A stretch of 64,000 nt of DNA from Fibrobacter sp. UWH6 (GCF_900142465.1 NZ_FRAX01000014.1:47249-111248), one strand, 5' to 3'. Positions 1 to 8,984 are shown, counted from the stretch's first letter. Notes: a model not told the origin generated them from the letters alone. Translations and numbers: made by a program.

Positions 1-744
1 CTTCTGCTGGAGGATGCCCATGACGATGCTTGCTGCGGCCAGGGCGGTGAGACCCACTGCGCTCCAGAAGCGGACTTCGTCAGCGATACCGAAACGGTCG
101 CCTACGTTGCCTGCTGCGTCGCTGGCTGCCTGGTCACGGCTGTCGGCTGCAGAGTTGTCTATCGGAGCGGTAGTCTTGTACTGGAAGACATCATCATCGT
201 CTTCACAATCTTCATCGTCGTCGCAGTATTCGTCACTGCTGGTTGCAGCGGCAGCGGTTTCGGCGACAGGTTCGTCGGCGCCTTCGCCCTTGAGGGTCAC
301 GGGGCTGCCGTCAATGAAGACGATTGCAGAGGAAAGGCCGTCGGCGAAGACGGACTTGCCATCGAAGTATACCTTTTCGACGTCCTTGTCGGCGTCCATG
401 CCGCGCTTGGAGTAAACCTTGGCGGTCAGGAGCTTGGAGTAGTCGACGCCGTCAGCGGTCATGGCGGTCATGGAGGACAGGTCGCCTGCGGAGCCCTGGT
501 AGAGCTGGTAGGTCGCGTCGTTGTCGCCGAACGGGTCTACAAACTTCTGACGGACGACCAGACGGCCATCCTGGAGGGATTCCACTTCGTCTGCCGGGAT
601 GGTCTTCAGTTCGCCACCGAATTCGGCAGAGATGTATTCGTCGGGAGTACCGGCGTCCTTAGCATCAAATTCATTGATATCGTACGGACCGGCAAAAGCG
701 GACACGACAGAAAGGCACAGGGCCCACAAAATTGAACGTTTCAT
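1..744 (-). CDS. Exported protein with C-terminal membrane anchor (3' end off window)
   Basis: The reading frame opens with ATG at 744 and stays open for 248 codons to the window edge, so the end is missing. The first 18 residues are a clear signal peptide (MKRSILWALCL, then a hydrophobic run ending SAFA). The middle is acidic with no domain I recognise. Around residues 180-195 there is a cluster of Asp/Glu with two Cys (YCDDDEDCEDDDD). The last visible 25 residues (FWSAVGLTALAAASIVMG) form one membrane segment. It is divergent from pgk. Function unknown. The small exported protein at 2693-3103 also has a signal peptide and a late hydrophobic stretch. Confidence 0.75.
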   Translation of the reverse strand, partial: MKRSILWALCLSVVSAFAGPYDINEFDAKDAGTPDEYISAEFGGELKTIPADEVESLQDGRLVVRQKFVDPFGDNDATYQLYQGSAGDLSSMTAMTADGVDYSKLLTAKVYSKRGMDADKDVEKVYFDGKSVFADGLSSAIVFIDGSPVTLKGEGADEPVAETAAAATSSDEYCDDDEDCEDDDDVFQYKTTAPIDNSAADSRDQAASDAAGNVGDRFGIADEVRFWSAVGLTALAAASIVMGILQQK

Positions 745-922
745 TTGATAACTCCAATATGGACTATTTTTCGTGAAATATATAAAAAAAAGATTGAAAA
801 TTCACAAAGGAAAGTTTTTTGCAGTATACAAAGGTAAATGATTAAGGGATAGTCGGATAGATGATACAAATTATATAAAGAAAAGTTTACAAAAGTGTGC
901 TTTGCATAGTTGATTTGTGCAT

Positions 923-956
923 TTGACCATGTTTTTTTGCCCCCTTTTACTATATT
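923..956 (+). promoter_or_regulatory. Candidate pgk promoter
   Basis: TTGACC at 923-928 is followed by TACTATATT at 948-956, the best -35/-10 pair in the AT-rich gap before pgk. The spacing is longer than ideal (19-22 nt, depending on the -10 chosen). TATATT-type -10 boxes also occur before other genes in this window, for example at 30495. Confidence 0.35.
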
Positions 957-996
957 TTAGTCCGTAAATTTTAACTCTAACCAGAAGGTGCTAATC

Positions 997-2241
997 ATGG
1001 CAAAGCTTTCTATTGAAGATCTCGAACTCGCTGGCAAGCGCGTGTTCATCCGTGTCGACTTCAACGTTCCCCAGGACAAGGTCACCGGCGAAATCACCAA
1101 CACCAAGCGTATCGAAGCTGCTCTCCCCACTATCCAGTGCGCTCTCGATAAGGGTGCTGCTGTTATCCTCGCTTCTCACCTGGGCCGCCCCAATGGCGAA
1201 GTGAACATGAAGTACACTCTCGCTCCCGTTGCCAAGAAGCTCGAAGAACTCATCAAGAAGCCGGTGAAGTTCCTCTCTGACTGTGCAGGTGCAGAAGTTG
1301 AAGCTGCTTGCGCCGCTATCAAGCCGGGTGAAATCATCCTCCTCGAAAACCTCCGCTTCCACATCGAAGAAGAAGGCAAGAAGAAGGACGCCGAAGGCAA
1401 CAAGGTTAAGGCTGACAAGGAAGCTGTCAAGGCATTCCGCGCTTCCCTCACCAAGCTCGCTGACGTTTATGTTAACGACGCATTCGGTACCGCTCACCGC
1501 GACCACTCTTCCATGACTGGTGTTGAACTGCCGCAGCGCGCTGCTGGCTTCCTCATGAACAAGGAACTCAAGGCATTCGACGCAGTTCTCAACAACCCCC
1601 CGCGTCCGTTCCTCGCAATCCTCGGCGGTGCTAAGGTTGCCGACAAGATCCAGCTCATCAACAACCTCCTGGACAAGGCTGACAAGATCATCATCGGCGG
1701 CGGCATGGCATTCACCTTCAAGAAGGTGATCGACAATATCGAAATCGGTTCTTCTCTGTTCGACGAAGAAGGCGCAAAGCTGGTTCCGGAACTGATGGCT
1801 AAGGCTAAGGCTGCTGGCAAGGAAATCATCCTCCCGGTTGACTACATCGCTGCTGACAAGTTCGCTGCTGACGCTGCTACCAAGGCTGTTTCTGACGCTG
1901 AAGGTATCCCCGCTGGCTGGATGGGTCTGGACGTTGGTGCAGAATCCACCAAGAAGTTCGTTGAAGCTATCAAGTCCTCCAAGACCATCGTTTGGAACGG
2001 TCCTGCAGGCGTGTTCGAATTCGAAGCTTTCGAAAAGGCTACCAAGGCTATGGCTGACGCAATCGTCGAAGCTACCGCAGCTGGTGCAATCACCGTGATC
2101 GGTGGTGGCGATACCGCTACTGCAGCTAAGAAGTACGGCGCAGACAAGAAGGTCACCCACACCTCTACCGGTGGTGGCGCTTCTCTCGAACTCCTGGAAG
2201 GCAAGGTCCTGCCGGGCGTCGCAGCCCTGACCGACAAGTAA
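997..2241 (+). CDS. pgk: Phosphoglycerate kinase
   Basis: Catalyses phosphate transfer between 1,3-bisphosphoglycerate and ADP in glycolysis, in the cytoplasm. The 414-residue product has the usual length and family motifs: RVDFNVP (residues 19-25), [25 protein letters not shown], and the nucleotide-binding C-terminal run [11 protein letters not shown] followed by [12 protein letters not shown]. The frame can be extended upstream to a GTG at 988, but an AGAAGG ribosome binding site at 983-988 sits 8 nt before the ATG at 997, so I start there. Codon use is strongly biased, as expected for a highly expressed gene. It is transcribed alone and followed by a repeat and a terminator. Confidence 0.97.
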   Translation: MAKLSIEDLELAGKRVFIRVDFNVPQDKVTGEITNTKRIEAALPTIQCALDKGAAVILASHLGRPNGEVNMKYTLAPVAKKLEELIKKPVKFLSDCAGAEVEAACAAIKPGEIILLENLRFHIEEEGKKKDAEGNKVKADKEAVKAFRASLTKLADVYVNDAFGTAHRDHSSMTGVELPQRAAGFLMNKELKAFDAVLNNPPRPFLAILGGAKVADKIQLINNLLDKADKIIIGGGMAFTFKKVIDNIEIGSSLFDEEGAKLVPELMAKAKAAGKEIILPVDYIAADKFAADAATKAVSDAEGIPAGWMGLDVGAESTKKFVEAIKSSKTIVWNGPAGVFEFEAFEKATKAMADAIVEATAAGAITVIGGGDTATAAKKYGADKKVTHTSTGGGASLELLEGKVLPGVAALTDK

Positions 2242-2345
2242 CTTGCGATGATAAGCGGCGCATTGCCGCGTTGCTCGCCCCCTCACGTACGAAAGTACGC
2301 TACGGGGGTTCGCGCCTTGCACTGCTTGCTTCTAATCGCAAATTA
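2240..2345. repeat. About 100-bp palindromic intergenic element
   Basis: The segment is bounded by inverted ends TTGCGAT (2243-2249) and ATCGCAA (2335-2341), and the match extends imperfectly outward. Inside is a smaller hairpin, CCCCCTCACGTAC-GAAA-GTACGCTACGGGGG. It lies between the pgk stop and its terminator. It looks like a dispersed REP-like element, but I see no second copy in the window. Confidence 0.45.
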
Positions 2346-2374
2346 CATTTGCGTTTTAGAGAAATTGTGAATTG

Positions 2375-2404
2375 AAAAAATCCCGATGGAAGTCGGGATT
2401 TTTT
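2375..2404 (+). terminator. Rho-independent terminator after pgk
   Basis: Stem AATCCCGA / TCGGGATT with a six-base loop, preceded by A's and followed by a run of T's. Confidence 0.85.
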
Positions 2405-2494
2405 TTGTATTTGGGGGAGGTGGGCTTGCGCCTTGCGGACCACTACGGTTGAATTGAACGGAAATGACTTTGATAACCGTAGTCAAGCTCTAAG

Positions 2495-2647
2495 TCATTG
2501 CTGGCTGGCGTCGGGGTTGACGGTTTCGTCGTGCTCCTCGAATTGGCTCACTTTCTTGAACCAGTAGTCTTCACTGTTGATGGAGCTCATGTTGTTGATG
2601 ATGGCGTCCAGATCCAATTCTTCATTGTTGTTGTTTTCGTTAGGCAT
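2495..2647 (-). CDS. Small acidic protein, 50 aa, hypothetical
   Basis: An ATG at 2647 opens a 50-codon frame ending in TGA at 2495. The product starts MPNENNNNEELDLDAIINNM and is acidic and hydrophilic, with a WFKKVSQFEEHDE stretch. Codon choice resembles neighbouring genes (GAA, AAC, ATC), which favours a real gene. Against this, I see no Shine-Dalgarno sequence. It would be divergent from the exported protein at 2693, with only 45 bp between the starts. No family recognised. Confidence 0.4.
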   Translation of the reverse strand: MPNENNNNEELDLDAIINNMSSINSEDYWFKKVSQFEEHDETVNPDASQQ

Positions 2648-2692
2648 GTACTGAATATAGTATTATCTGTTAAATTTTGTATTTTTGCAGTC

Positions 2693-3103
2693 ATGAACAA
2701 ATTGATTTGGGGGTTAGTTTTGTTGATTTCTGTAGGGGCGGCTCAGGCTCAGCTTGTTCCCAAGGGTATGGCTATCTACGGCAGTGTGGACGGGACTGAT
2801 GTTGTGCCGCAGGAGGAGTCTTCCTATGGGTCGGAAAATTCTGTGCCTGATTCGTTGCTGAACTGGAACGAAGACCGTGCCGTTTTTGCAGATAGTGTGT
2901 CCATTTACATGAAGGATTACAACTGCAATATTGGCAAGGCTAAGCAGTTTGCCCGCTATGGTGGGATTTGTGGTTGGGCTGGGCTTGGTATCGCCCTTAT
3001 CGGTATTGATATGCTGTCCGCGGGACTTGCCATGGACAAACGCAGTTTTGATAATGCGCTCAGTTATGGCGGTGTTGCAATGATTACGGGCGGAATTCTT
3101 TAA
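2693..3103 (+). CDS. Small exported protein, hypothetical
   Basis: The frame is open from 2498, but the first 65 codons overlap the divergent small frame and give an unlikely protein. The ATG at 2693 gives a normal signal peptide (MNKLIWGLVLLISVGAAQAQ), so I start there (136 aa). The mature part has an acidic middle. Near the C-terminus a glycine-rich hydrophobic stretch (GGICGWAGLGIALIGIDML) is probably membrane-embedded, followed by a second weak hydrophobic end. No known domain. Exported or inner-membrane location is inferred. Confidence 0.65.
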   Translation: MNKLIWGLVLLISVGAAQAQLVPKGMAIYGSVDGTDVVPQEESSYGSENSVPDSLLNWNEDRAVFADSVSIYMKDYNCNIGKAKQFARYGGICGWAGLGIALIGIDMLSAGLAMDKRSFDNALSYGGVAMITGGIL

Positions 3104-3175
3104 GCAGAAAAAGATTGATTACCAGCGGAGACATTCCGTTTTGCAGACAAGTGACTATTAAAACGTGAGGTTTTT

Positions 3176-3526
3176 ATGGCAGAAAAGATTTCTGAAATTT
3201 CAAAGGTGTATCACAAGGAACACGGCAACTGCGCTGTGTCTGTGACTTATGGTTATTGGCGTGCCCAGGGCAAGTCTGAAGCGGAAGCTCTGGAACTGGC
3301 CATGGCTGTAAAGCAGTTCAGTGGCGGTCGTGCTCCGGAGGGAACTTGCGGCGCCTTACATGCGGCAAAGCTGTTGGCTCCTGCCCAGTCTGATGCCATT
3401 GTGGAGTTCTTCAAGAACGGTGCCAAGGGCTGCACCCTGTGTAGTGAAATTCGCCCCAATGGGGTGATTCCCTGCAACCGCTGTGTGGAATTGGCGGGCG
3501 AGGCGCTGGACTCCTTGAATAAATAG
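3176..3526 (+). CDS. C_GCAxxG_C_C family redox protein
   Basis: A 116-residue protein with the spaced cysteines of this family: NCAVSV (about residue 23), GTCGALHA (about 58), GCTLC (about 89) and PCNRC (about 101). These proteins are thought to be redox-active or to bind a metal cluster, but their biological role is not settled. GTCGALHA stands where the family motif GCAxxG is usual, so one expected Cys position is shifted. A GAGG site precedes the ATG. It stands alone between two exported-protein genes. Confidence 0.75.
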   Translation: MAEKISEISKVYHKEHGNCAVSVTYGYWRAQGKSEAEALELAMAVKQFSGGRAPEGTCGALHAAKLLAPAQSDAIVEFFKNGAKGCTLCSEIRPNGVIPCNRCVELAGEALDSLNK

Positions 3527-3604
3527 GGCGGTCTGGGGTTTTATTTTGCGATTCCATTAAGTATCTTTGTGTCGGTGTTCGGGTATTTAGGAAAAGGAGA
3601 CTTG

Positions 3605-4861
3605 ATGAAGAATCGTTTTGGACTTTTGGCCCTTACGCTTTTTGTGGCGGGTTGCAGTTTTTTCGTGGCATGTGGCGAGTCTGCCTCTGAAGCAGAAAAT
3701 TCGGATCCGGTTCCTCAGGCGGAATCTAGTTCTGCCATGGGAACGGCTGACCCCGCTGAAGTTTTTTCGTCGGCTGTAGTAGAAGTCCCCCAGACTTTGC
3801 CCTGCGCTCCCGAGGAGGAGGGCGGTTTTGTGTGGATCGAAACGGGTAAGAGTTATTACCGTTGCGAGTCCGGTTTGTGGACTGCGTATGACGTGGCGCC
3901 TCATAAGAGAGGTTTCGATCCGTGCCAGTTTAATTTTGGTGCGGCCTGGAGTACCGACAAGGAACGCGATTCTACGAATTACGCCGGCCTGGACTATATT
4001 GCGGTCTGGCTTGGTGATAACGATTTCTATAACGGCTTTGAAGAACGTATGGTAAAGATGAGCGTGGAAATTGGCGCGACTCCCATGATTTACGCTTACG
4101 TGATTGCCGAGTTCGACAAGGATCATGGAATTGACGACTGCAATATTTCCAAGGCAGAAAAGACCCATTGCTCCCATGGGGCCCAGATGATTCGCGAATA
4201 TTTTGCGGACTCCATTTTGTATCGTTATGCGGCTTATGCCAACGGTATGCGTGAACAGCTGATTTACCGTCTGGAGGTGGATGCGGATACTTATGAATCC
4301 ATCTGGCTGATTGAACCGGATTTTTATCAGTATTCCGAAACGGCTTCAAGGCAGAAGGAAAGATACGATGGAACTGTCCAGGAAGGAGGCGGCATTCCCG
4401 ATTCCCTTATGGGCGTGTACTTCAAGCAGATCGTGGATACCATTCGTGCCTACTTGCCTGCGGCAAAGATTGCCATCGATATTTCACCCTGGATTGGCGA
4501 TAAGGATACGGCCCTGTTTGCCCAGTGGTATTCCAACTTTGACATGAGTATCGTGGATTTTGCGGGAACTTCCGGCGGTTCGTCCCTGGCGACATCCGAG
4601 AAGATTGTGGCTGCCAATTCTGCCACCTGGGCGAAGATTCATGAGGTGACGGGCAAGCCCATTCTTGCGGATGCGGGCTATGGTGCCGGTGGCGCAAGTA
4701 ACGGCCACAAGAAGCCTTGGGATGATGTCCAGAACATCAAGGCCAGAATGGCCAACGGTGTTGTGGGTATTATGCAGATGAATGCCGCTAACGATTTCCC
4801 GGTAAGGGCTGATACCATCAGGCCGCAGCTGAATTATACGTTCCCCTGGTGCAATAACTAG
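3605..4861 (+). CDS. Lipoprotein with TIM-barrel glycoside-hydrolase-like domain
   Basis: The start at 3605 follows an AAAAGGAG site; an earlier in-frame GTG at 3569 would bury the signal. The N-terminus (MKNRFGLLALTLFVAGCSFFVACGES) carries a lipobox and is followed by a Ser/Glu/Ala linker. Next comes a short Cys-containing segment (CAPEEEGGFVWIETGKSYYRC). From about residue 105 to the end is a large domain with barrel-like features: YIAVWLGDNDFYNGF, TPMIYAYVIAEF, IWLIEPDFYQY, AKIAIDISPWIG, GKPILADAGYG and GIMQMNAANDFP. Acidic residues at strand ends (EPDF, DISP) suggest a carbohydrate hydrolase, but I cannot assign a GH family. Outer-membrane location is likely. Confidence 0.65.
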   Translation: MKNRFGLLALTLFVAGCSFFVACGESASEAENSDPVPQAESSSAMGTADPAEVFSSAVVEVPQTLPCAPEEEGGFVWIETGKSYYRCESGLWTAYDVAPHKRGFDPCQFNFGAAWSTDKERDSTNYAGLDYIAVWLGDNDFYNGFEERMVKMSVEIGATPMIYAYVIAEFDKDHGIDDCNISKAEKTHCSHGAQMIREYFADSILYRYAAYANGMREQLIYRLEVDADTYESIWLIEPDFYQYSETASRQKERYDGTVQEGGGIPDSLMGVYFKQIVDTIRAYLPAAKIAIDISPWIGDKDTALFAQWYSNFDMSIVDFAGTSGGSSLATSEKIVAANSATWAKIHEVTGKPILADAGYGAGGASNGHKKPWDDVQNIKARMANGVVGIMQMNAANDFPVRADTIRPQLNYTFPWCNN

Positions 4862-4923
4862 GGCGGCACTTCGGCGGTTTTAATCTTTTTTTCTATCTTT
4901 GCGGTTGTAAAAACGAGGTTTCT

Positions 4924-5538
4924 ATGTCTATTATCGTAGTTGACTACAACGCTGGCAACTTGACGTCTGTGATGAACGCTTTGGAACACATCGGTGCCGA
5001 TGCTGTTTCTAGTCGCGATCCCGAAGTGATTGCCAAGGCTGATCGCCTGATTTTCCCTGGCGTTGGCGCTGCGGCTTCGGCTATGGAAACCTTGACTAGG
5101 ACCGGAATCGGTGAGGCCATCAAGACGGTAGTGAAGGCCGGCAATCCTGTGCTTGGTATTTGTATCGGTTGCCAGATCATTCTGGAAGAATCCGAAGAAG
5201 ATGGCGGTGTCAAGACTTTGGGTCTGATTCCCGGCAAGGCTGTGCGCTTTAAGGATGAACCGGGCCTGAAGATCCCTCACATGGGTTGGAACCAGGTGGA
5301 ATTTACCCGCGAACACCCCATTATGAAGGGCATCGCCAGCGGTAGCGATTTCTACTACGTTCATTCCTATCACCCGGTGGTGCCTGCGGAGTATAGCTTT
5401 GCTGAAACTACTTACGGCACCCAGACCTTCCAGGGCCTTATTGGCAAGGATAACCTGATTGCTTCCCAGTTCCATCAGGAAAAGAGTGGTGATGTGGGGC
5501 TTGCCATGCTGAAGAACTTCTGCGACTGGAAAGTTTAA
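4924..5538 (+). CDS. hisH: Imidazole glycerol phosphate synthase, glutaminase subunit HisH
   Basis: Glutaminase that feeds ammonia to HisF in histidine synthesis. The 204-residue class I amidotransferase has PGVGAA (oxyanion strand), the nucleophile Cys in GICIGCQ (about residue 79), FYYVHSYH and the catalytic His/Glu pair in SQFHQEKS near the C-terminus. The nucleophile elbow reads GICIGCQ, not the usual GICLGMQ, but the Cys is kept. A GAGG site precedes the ATG. hisF is not adjacent, so the subunits are encoded apart. A terminator follows. Confidence 0.95.
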   Translation: MSIIVVDYNAGNLTSVMNALEHIGADAVSSRDPEVIAKADRLIFPGVGAAASAMETLTRTGIGEAIKTVVKAGNPVLGICIGCQIILEESEEDGGVKTLGLIPGKAVRFKDEPGLKIPHMGWNQVEFTREHPIMKGIASGSDFYYVHSYHPVVPAEYSFAETTYGTQTFQGLIGKDNLIASQFHQEKSGDVGLAMLKNFCDWKV

Positions 5539-5569
5539 TTCGCCTTAGCCAATTTTTTACTTTATAGTT

Positions 5570-5597
5570 AGACCGTGTTAATCCGCGGTCTTTTTTT
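5570..5597 (+). terminator. Terminator after hisH
   Basis: AGACCG / CGGTCT stem with a ten-base loop, then seven T's. Confidence 0.75.
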
Positions 5598-5666
5598 ATA
5601 ATAAAAAAATATGGATTCTTGGTTAAGAGTCTGGTAGTTTACGTCTATTTTTATTGATAAAATAAA

Positions 5667-5713
5667 TTTTGTATCATTGGTTTATTGACGAATGATACAA
5701 AATAAATTATGTT
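5667..5713 (+). promoter_or_regulatory. Promoter and palindromic operator of the TIGR02147 gene
   Basis: Perfect inverted repeat TTTTGTATCATT (5667-5678) / AATGATACAAAA (5691-5702) with a 12-nt centre. TTGACG at 5684-5689 lies in that centre, and TATGTT at 5708-5713 follows with an 18-nt spacer, so the right arm sits between the two hexamers. This suggests a regulator binding site, perhaps autoregulation. The placement also argues that the ATG at 5709 is promoter sequence and not the translation start. Confidence 0.5.
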
Positions 5714-5741
5714 TGCCTTCGCCGTCAAGGCAGGTAAATTT

Positions 5742-6557
5742 TTGAAGCCCATAACCGATTATCAAAGCTATCGCTGCTATATGCAGGAGTTTTATGAGGA
5801 GCGTAAGCGAACGGATTCGTTTACGTGGCGAGAATATGCCCGTCTGGCAGGGTTTTCTTCGCCTACCTACCTGAAGTTGGTTTGCGAGGGTAAAAGTAGC
5901 CTTAGCGAGGCGGGAATCGGCAAGGTGGCCGACGCCATGGGGCTGAAGGGTTTTGATTACGTCTATTTCCGTTACCTGGTGCAGTTTAACCAGGCTAAAG
6001 ATGACGAGTCCCGCAAGAAGGCGTTCGGTGCCATGCAGGAAGTGGCCAAGTCAAAAAAGATCCGCGTGCTGGATGGCGACGCCTACGCTTATTTTGAGTC
6101 CTGGAAGAATCCGGTGCTGCGTGAATTAGTGACCATGATGCCGGGTGCCACTCCCGAGGCTATGGCAGCCATGTGCTGGCAGCCGGTAAGTGCCGACGAA
6201 GTCTGCGCTTCGCTTGATTTGATGGTAAAGTTGGGTTTGTTACAGAAGAAGGGCCGTAATGTTTATGTGCAGACGGATAAGGCTCTCGTGGGGAATTCCG
6301 ATGCGATTCCCGTGGCTGTACGGACGATGCATCGGGAAATGGCTGCGCTTGCTCAAAAATCTATAGATGCGTTTGATGTGAATGATCGAAATATTATGGG
6401 TGTTACAATGAGTGTTGATCGTGAAGCTTACGAACAAATTGTGGAGGAACTGCTTTCGTGCCGACGAAAAATAGCCTCCATTGCCAATGCCAGCAGAAAG
6501 CCGGATCAGGTATATCGTTTGAACTTACAATTGTTTCCTTTGACAAAGAAAATCTAG
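5742..6557 (+). CDS. TIGR02147 family protein (Fibrobacter-type putative regulator)
   Basis: I recognise this as TIGR02147, a family expanded in Fibrobacter and resembling transcriptional regulators. The N-terminus (KPITDYQSYRCYMQEFYEERK) is followed by a helix-turn-helix-like part (FTWREYARLAGFSSPTYLKLV, residues about 26-46). The C-terminal half carries a DUF4423-type region ending QVYRLNLQLFPLTK. The frame opens at ATG 5709, but that overlaps the -10 box; TTG at 5742 has an AAGGCAGG site and gives the family's usual start, so I chose it (271 aa). The lipoprotein gene follows 23 nt later, probably in the same transcript. The second copy at 43784 has the same arrangement. Confidence 0.75.
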   Translation: MKPITDYQSYRCYMQEFYEERKRTDSFTWREYARLAGFSSPTYLKLVCEGKSSLSEAGIGKVADAMGLKGFDYVYFRYLVQFNQAKDDESRKKAFGAMQEVAKSKKIRVLDGDAYAYFESWKNPVLRELVTMMPGATPEAMAAMCWQPVSADEVCASLDLMVKLGLLQKKGRNVYVQTDKALVGNSDAIPVAVRTMHREMAALAQKSIDAFDVNDRNIMGVTMSVDREAYEQIVEELLSCRRKIASIANASRKPDQVYRLNLQLFPLTKKI

Positions 6558-6580
6558 AAAGCTGATTTGGGACGGCTAGG

Positions 6581-8236
6581 ATGACTAAAAAAAATATTGC
6601 ATTCTCTATTGTTTTAACTAACGCGTTTTTACTGGGTGGTTGCGGATCGGACCGCCACATGGTTTTTGACGAAGGATCCACCGAAGAAAACAATGCTTCT
6701 GTTGAAGTGGTCCACATTGAAGATGTAAACGTGGTGGACGTACCCGGAACATGGTCTATGTTGGATGGCGGTGAAGGGTCTGAAATTAAATGGGACGTTG
6801 ACGGTGATAAAGTCTTTTCAAGGACTTGGCTGAAATCGGCTCAAAAGAAATGTGGCGGTTTCTGCGGAACGGTTGTTCTTGGAAAGAGCTCGTCTGACAA
6901 GGTGGCTTCCGTTGGGTTTAATCTGGATCTTTCCAAGGAACGGAATGATACGCTGGTTTTGGCGGATGTTTCGTCTTGGGGACAGTTGTGCGTGGAATAT
7001 GCTTCTGGCCTGGATGTTCGCGTCGACCTGGAATCAATGGATTCGACAGGTGTTGTCGTTGAGGATTCTCCGACAGCCTTGTATAAAAAGACGTCTGGCG
7101 ATTCGGTCAAAGTTCGTTGTGTTGGCTGGGAAAAGTTCAAACCGAAAAAGTCCGGTAAAATTCCGGGTCTTGAAGCGGTGAAACGTCTGGTTTCCCTTTC
7201 GTTCTACTTTGAGGGGTCTCCTGGGATGAGTGGCTATTTTAACATCCGGAAGCTGGGGGCCCTGGTGGTCGGTAGTTTCAAGGAGACTCAAGAAGAAAAA
7301 ATTGATGACCCTCCAGCAGATTCTCTAGCAGATTCACCAGTGGATGATTCTGTAAATGTTCTTGTAGATTCTTCTGGTGGAGATACGTTGCTTATTACGT
7401 CGGCGGAATCTAGCTCGGGAGAAATAGCGTCTTCGGCGGAGTCCAGCTCCGGAGAGATTGACTCATCAGCGGAAACTAGTTCGGCGGAATCGACCTCTTC
7501 GGCGGAATCAAGTTCGTCAGCGGACACAACCTCGTCAGCGGATTCAACTACGTCGTCGGAATCTAGTGCGGATACGTTGATCACTCCTGCGAAACGGACG
7601 ATTGATACAAATGATTTGGTGGAGTTATGGGATGGATCAATAAGTTATGAGGTAAAAACAGAATTTTGGGAAATGGATGAATACGGAGCTCCCTGGTATG
7701 CTTTTGATGATCATGTTTATGAAGGTTCTTCTACGATTACGTGGCCGGTCTCGTTAGGAGGCGGCTTTGATTCGGGATCTTTAGATGAAGTCATCGAAGA
7801 ATGTCTGGGTATTTGTGGTACGATTGAATTTGGCGATGTGGCTAAAGGAAAACCACCGTTTGTGGGGGTTGTCTTTGACGTGAAGGGATCTTCTGATTTA
7901 ATTGCGACGGCTAGGCCTGTTGATGTGACTCCCAAATGGGATGGCGTGTGCGTCGTGTACAAGTCCGACATGAGCGGAGCTATCGTTCTGGACCCGGGAT
8001 TAGAAAAGGCGGGAACGATGAGCTTCCAATTGCCTGAGGCGGTTTTTGAAAGCTCTTCTGAAATTGTCCGTAAATGTGCTTTGTGGAGTGATTTTACCAA
8101 ACCCGATTCAAAAGAACCTTCCGACGAAAACGTGGAAGAATCTTTGGCGTCCGTTAGAATCAAGTTTGACGGAAGCTCGGGTAGTGGTGGATCTTTCGCA
8201 GTCTATCGAGTGGAAGCTGTCAAAGTCACTGAATAA
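6581..8236 (+). CDS. Surface lipoprotein with two related domains joined by a Ser-rich linker
   Basis: A 551-residue protein. The signal ends in a lipobox (LLGGCGS). The first domain (about 50-230) and the second (about 345-550) look like diverged copies: each has a Cys-Gly-x-Cys-Gly element (CGGFCGTVVLG; CLGICGTIEFG), then VGFNLDL or VGVVFDV, then W-x-x-CVEY or W-x-GVCVVY, and a late CVGW or CALW. They are joined by a Ser/Ala/Glu linker (about 240-335) with repeats of SAESSSGE type. The domains look like beta-sandwich carbohydrate-binding modules, but I cannot name a family. It follows the TIGR02147 gene. Its stop abuts the convergent rph stop with no gap. Confidence 0.65.
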   Translation: MTKKNIAFSIVLTNAFLLGGCGSDRHMVFDEGSTEENNASVEVVHIEDVNVVDVPGTWSMLDGGEGSEIKWDVDGDKVFSRTWLKSAQKKCGGFCGTVVLGKSSSDKVASVGFNLDLSKERNDTLVLADVSSWGQLCVEYASGLDVRVDLESMDSTGVVVEDSPTALYKKTSGDSVKVRCVGWEKFKPKKSGKIPGLEAVKRLVSLSFYFEGSPGMSGYFNIRKLGALVVGSFKETQEEKIDDPPADSLADSPVDDSVNVLVDSSGGDTLLITSAESSSGEIASSAESSSGEIDSSAETSSAESTSSAESSSSADTTSSADSTTSSESSADTLITPAKRTIDTNDLVELWDGSISYEVKTEFWEMDEYGAPWYAFDDHVYEGSSTITWPVSLGGGFDSGSLDEVIEECLGICGTIEFGDVAKGKPPFVGVVFDVKGSSDLIATARPVDVTPKWDGVCVVYKSDMSGAIVLDPGLEKAGTMSFQLPEAVFESSSEIVRKCALWSDFTKPDSKEPSDENVEESLASVRIKFDGSSGSGGSFAVYRVEAVKVTE

Positions 8237-8962
8237 TTACGGCAGTTCACCGCCAATCAGTTCCATCTGCTTTTTATAGATGTCCTTGCAGGCGTTTTCG
8301 CCCAGGTCAAGGAGGGTGTTCAGCATGGCGCGATCGAAGCTGGCGTGTTCGCCGGTGCCCTGGACTTCGATGAAGTTCTTGGCATCCTGCATCACCACGT
8401 TCATGTCGACGTCGGCTGCGGAGTCTTCTACATAGCAGAGGTCGCAGAGGGGCTTGCCGTTTACGACGCCTACGGAGATGGCGGTAATGGCGTGCTGGAG
8501 GATCTGTTCGGTGAGGCCCAGACGTTCCTTGATTTTCTTCAGGGCGATGGCCAGGGCTACAAATCCGCCGATAATGCTTGCGGTACGGGTGCCGCCGTCG
8601 GCTTCGATGACGTCACAGTCAATCACGATGGCGTTTTCGCCAAGGGCGGCCAGGTTTGCGGCTCCGCGGAGGGAACGACCTACGAGGCGCTGGATTTCCT
8701 GGGTGCGTCCGCTGGCACCTTTACGTTCGCGTTCGACGCGCTTGCCGGTACTCTGAGGCAGCAAGCTGTATTCTGCGGTAATCCAGCCAGTGCCGCGGCC
8801 AGCCAGCCAATCCGGAACCTTGGGGAGCAGGGTGGCGTTGCAGATCACGCGGGTGCGACCCATTTCGATAAGGACGGAACCGTCGGCGGAACTGATAAAG
8901 CCGGTGGTCATTTTCAGGTTTCTGTATTCGTCAAACTTTCTGTCGGTGCGTTCGTATGCCAT
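8237..8962 (-). CDS. rph: Ribonuclease PH
   Basis: Phosphorolytic 3'-5' exoribonuclease that trims tRNA 3' ends. The 241-residue product shows family features: GRTRVICNATLL, GRGTGWITAEYSLLP, ERKGASGRTQEIQRLVGRSLR, VIDCDVIEADGGTRTASI, DLCYVEDSAADVDMNVVM and GTGEHASFDRAML. The frame can begin at 8980, but AAGGA followed by seven bases precedes the ATG at 8962 and gives the usual MAYERTDRKFDEYR start. It converges on the lipoprotein gene with adjacent stop codons, so 3' ends of the two transcripts must overlap. Confidence 0.95.
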   Translation of the reverse strand: MAYERTDRKFDEYRNLKMTTGFISSADGSVLIEMGRTRVICNATLLPKVPDWLAGRGTGWITAEYSLLPQSTGKRVERERKGASGRTQEIQRLVGRSLRGAANLAALGENAIVIDCDVIEADGGTRTASIIGGFVALAIALKKIKERLGLTEQILQHAITAISVGVVNGKPLCDLCYVEDSAADVDMNVVMQDAKNFIEVQGTGEHASFDRAMLNTLLDLGENACKDIYKKQMELIGGELP

Positions 8963-8984
8963 AGAAAAATCCTTTTTCAATTAT

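Noticed and set aside
991..2322. 443-codon minus-strand open frame opposite pgk
   Set aside because: Shadow of pgk; no start site or protein-like features.
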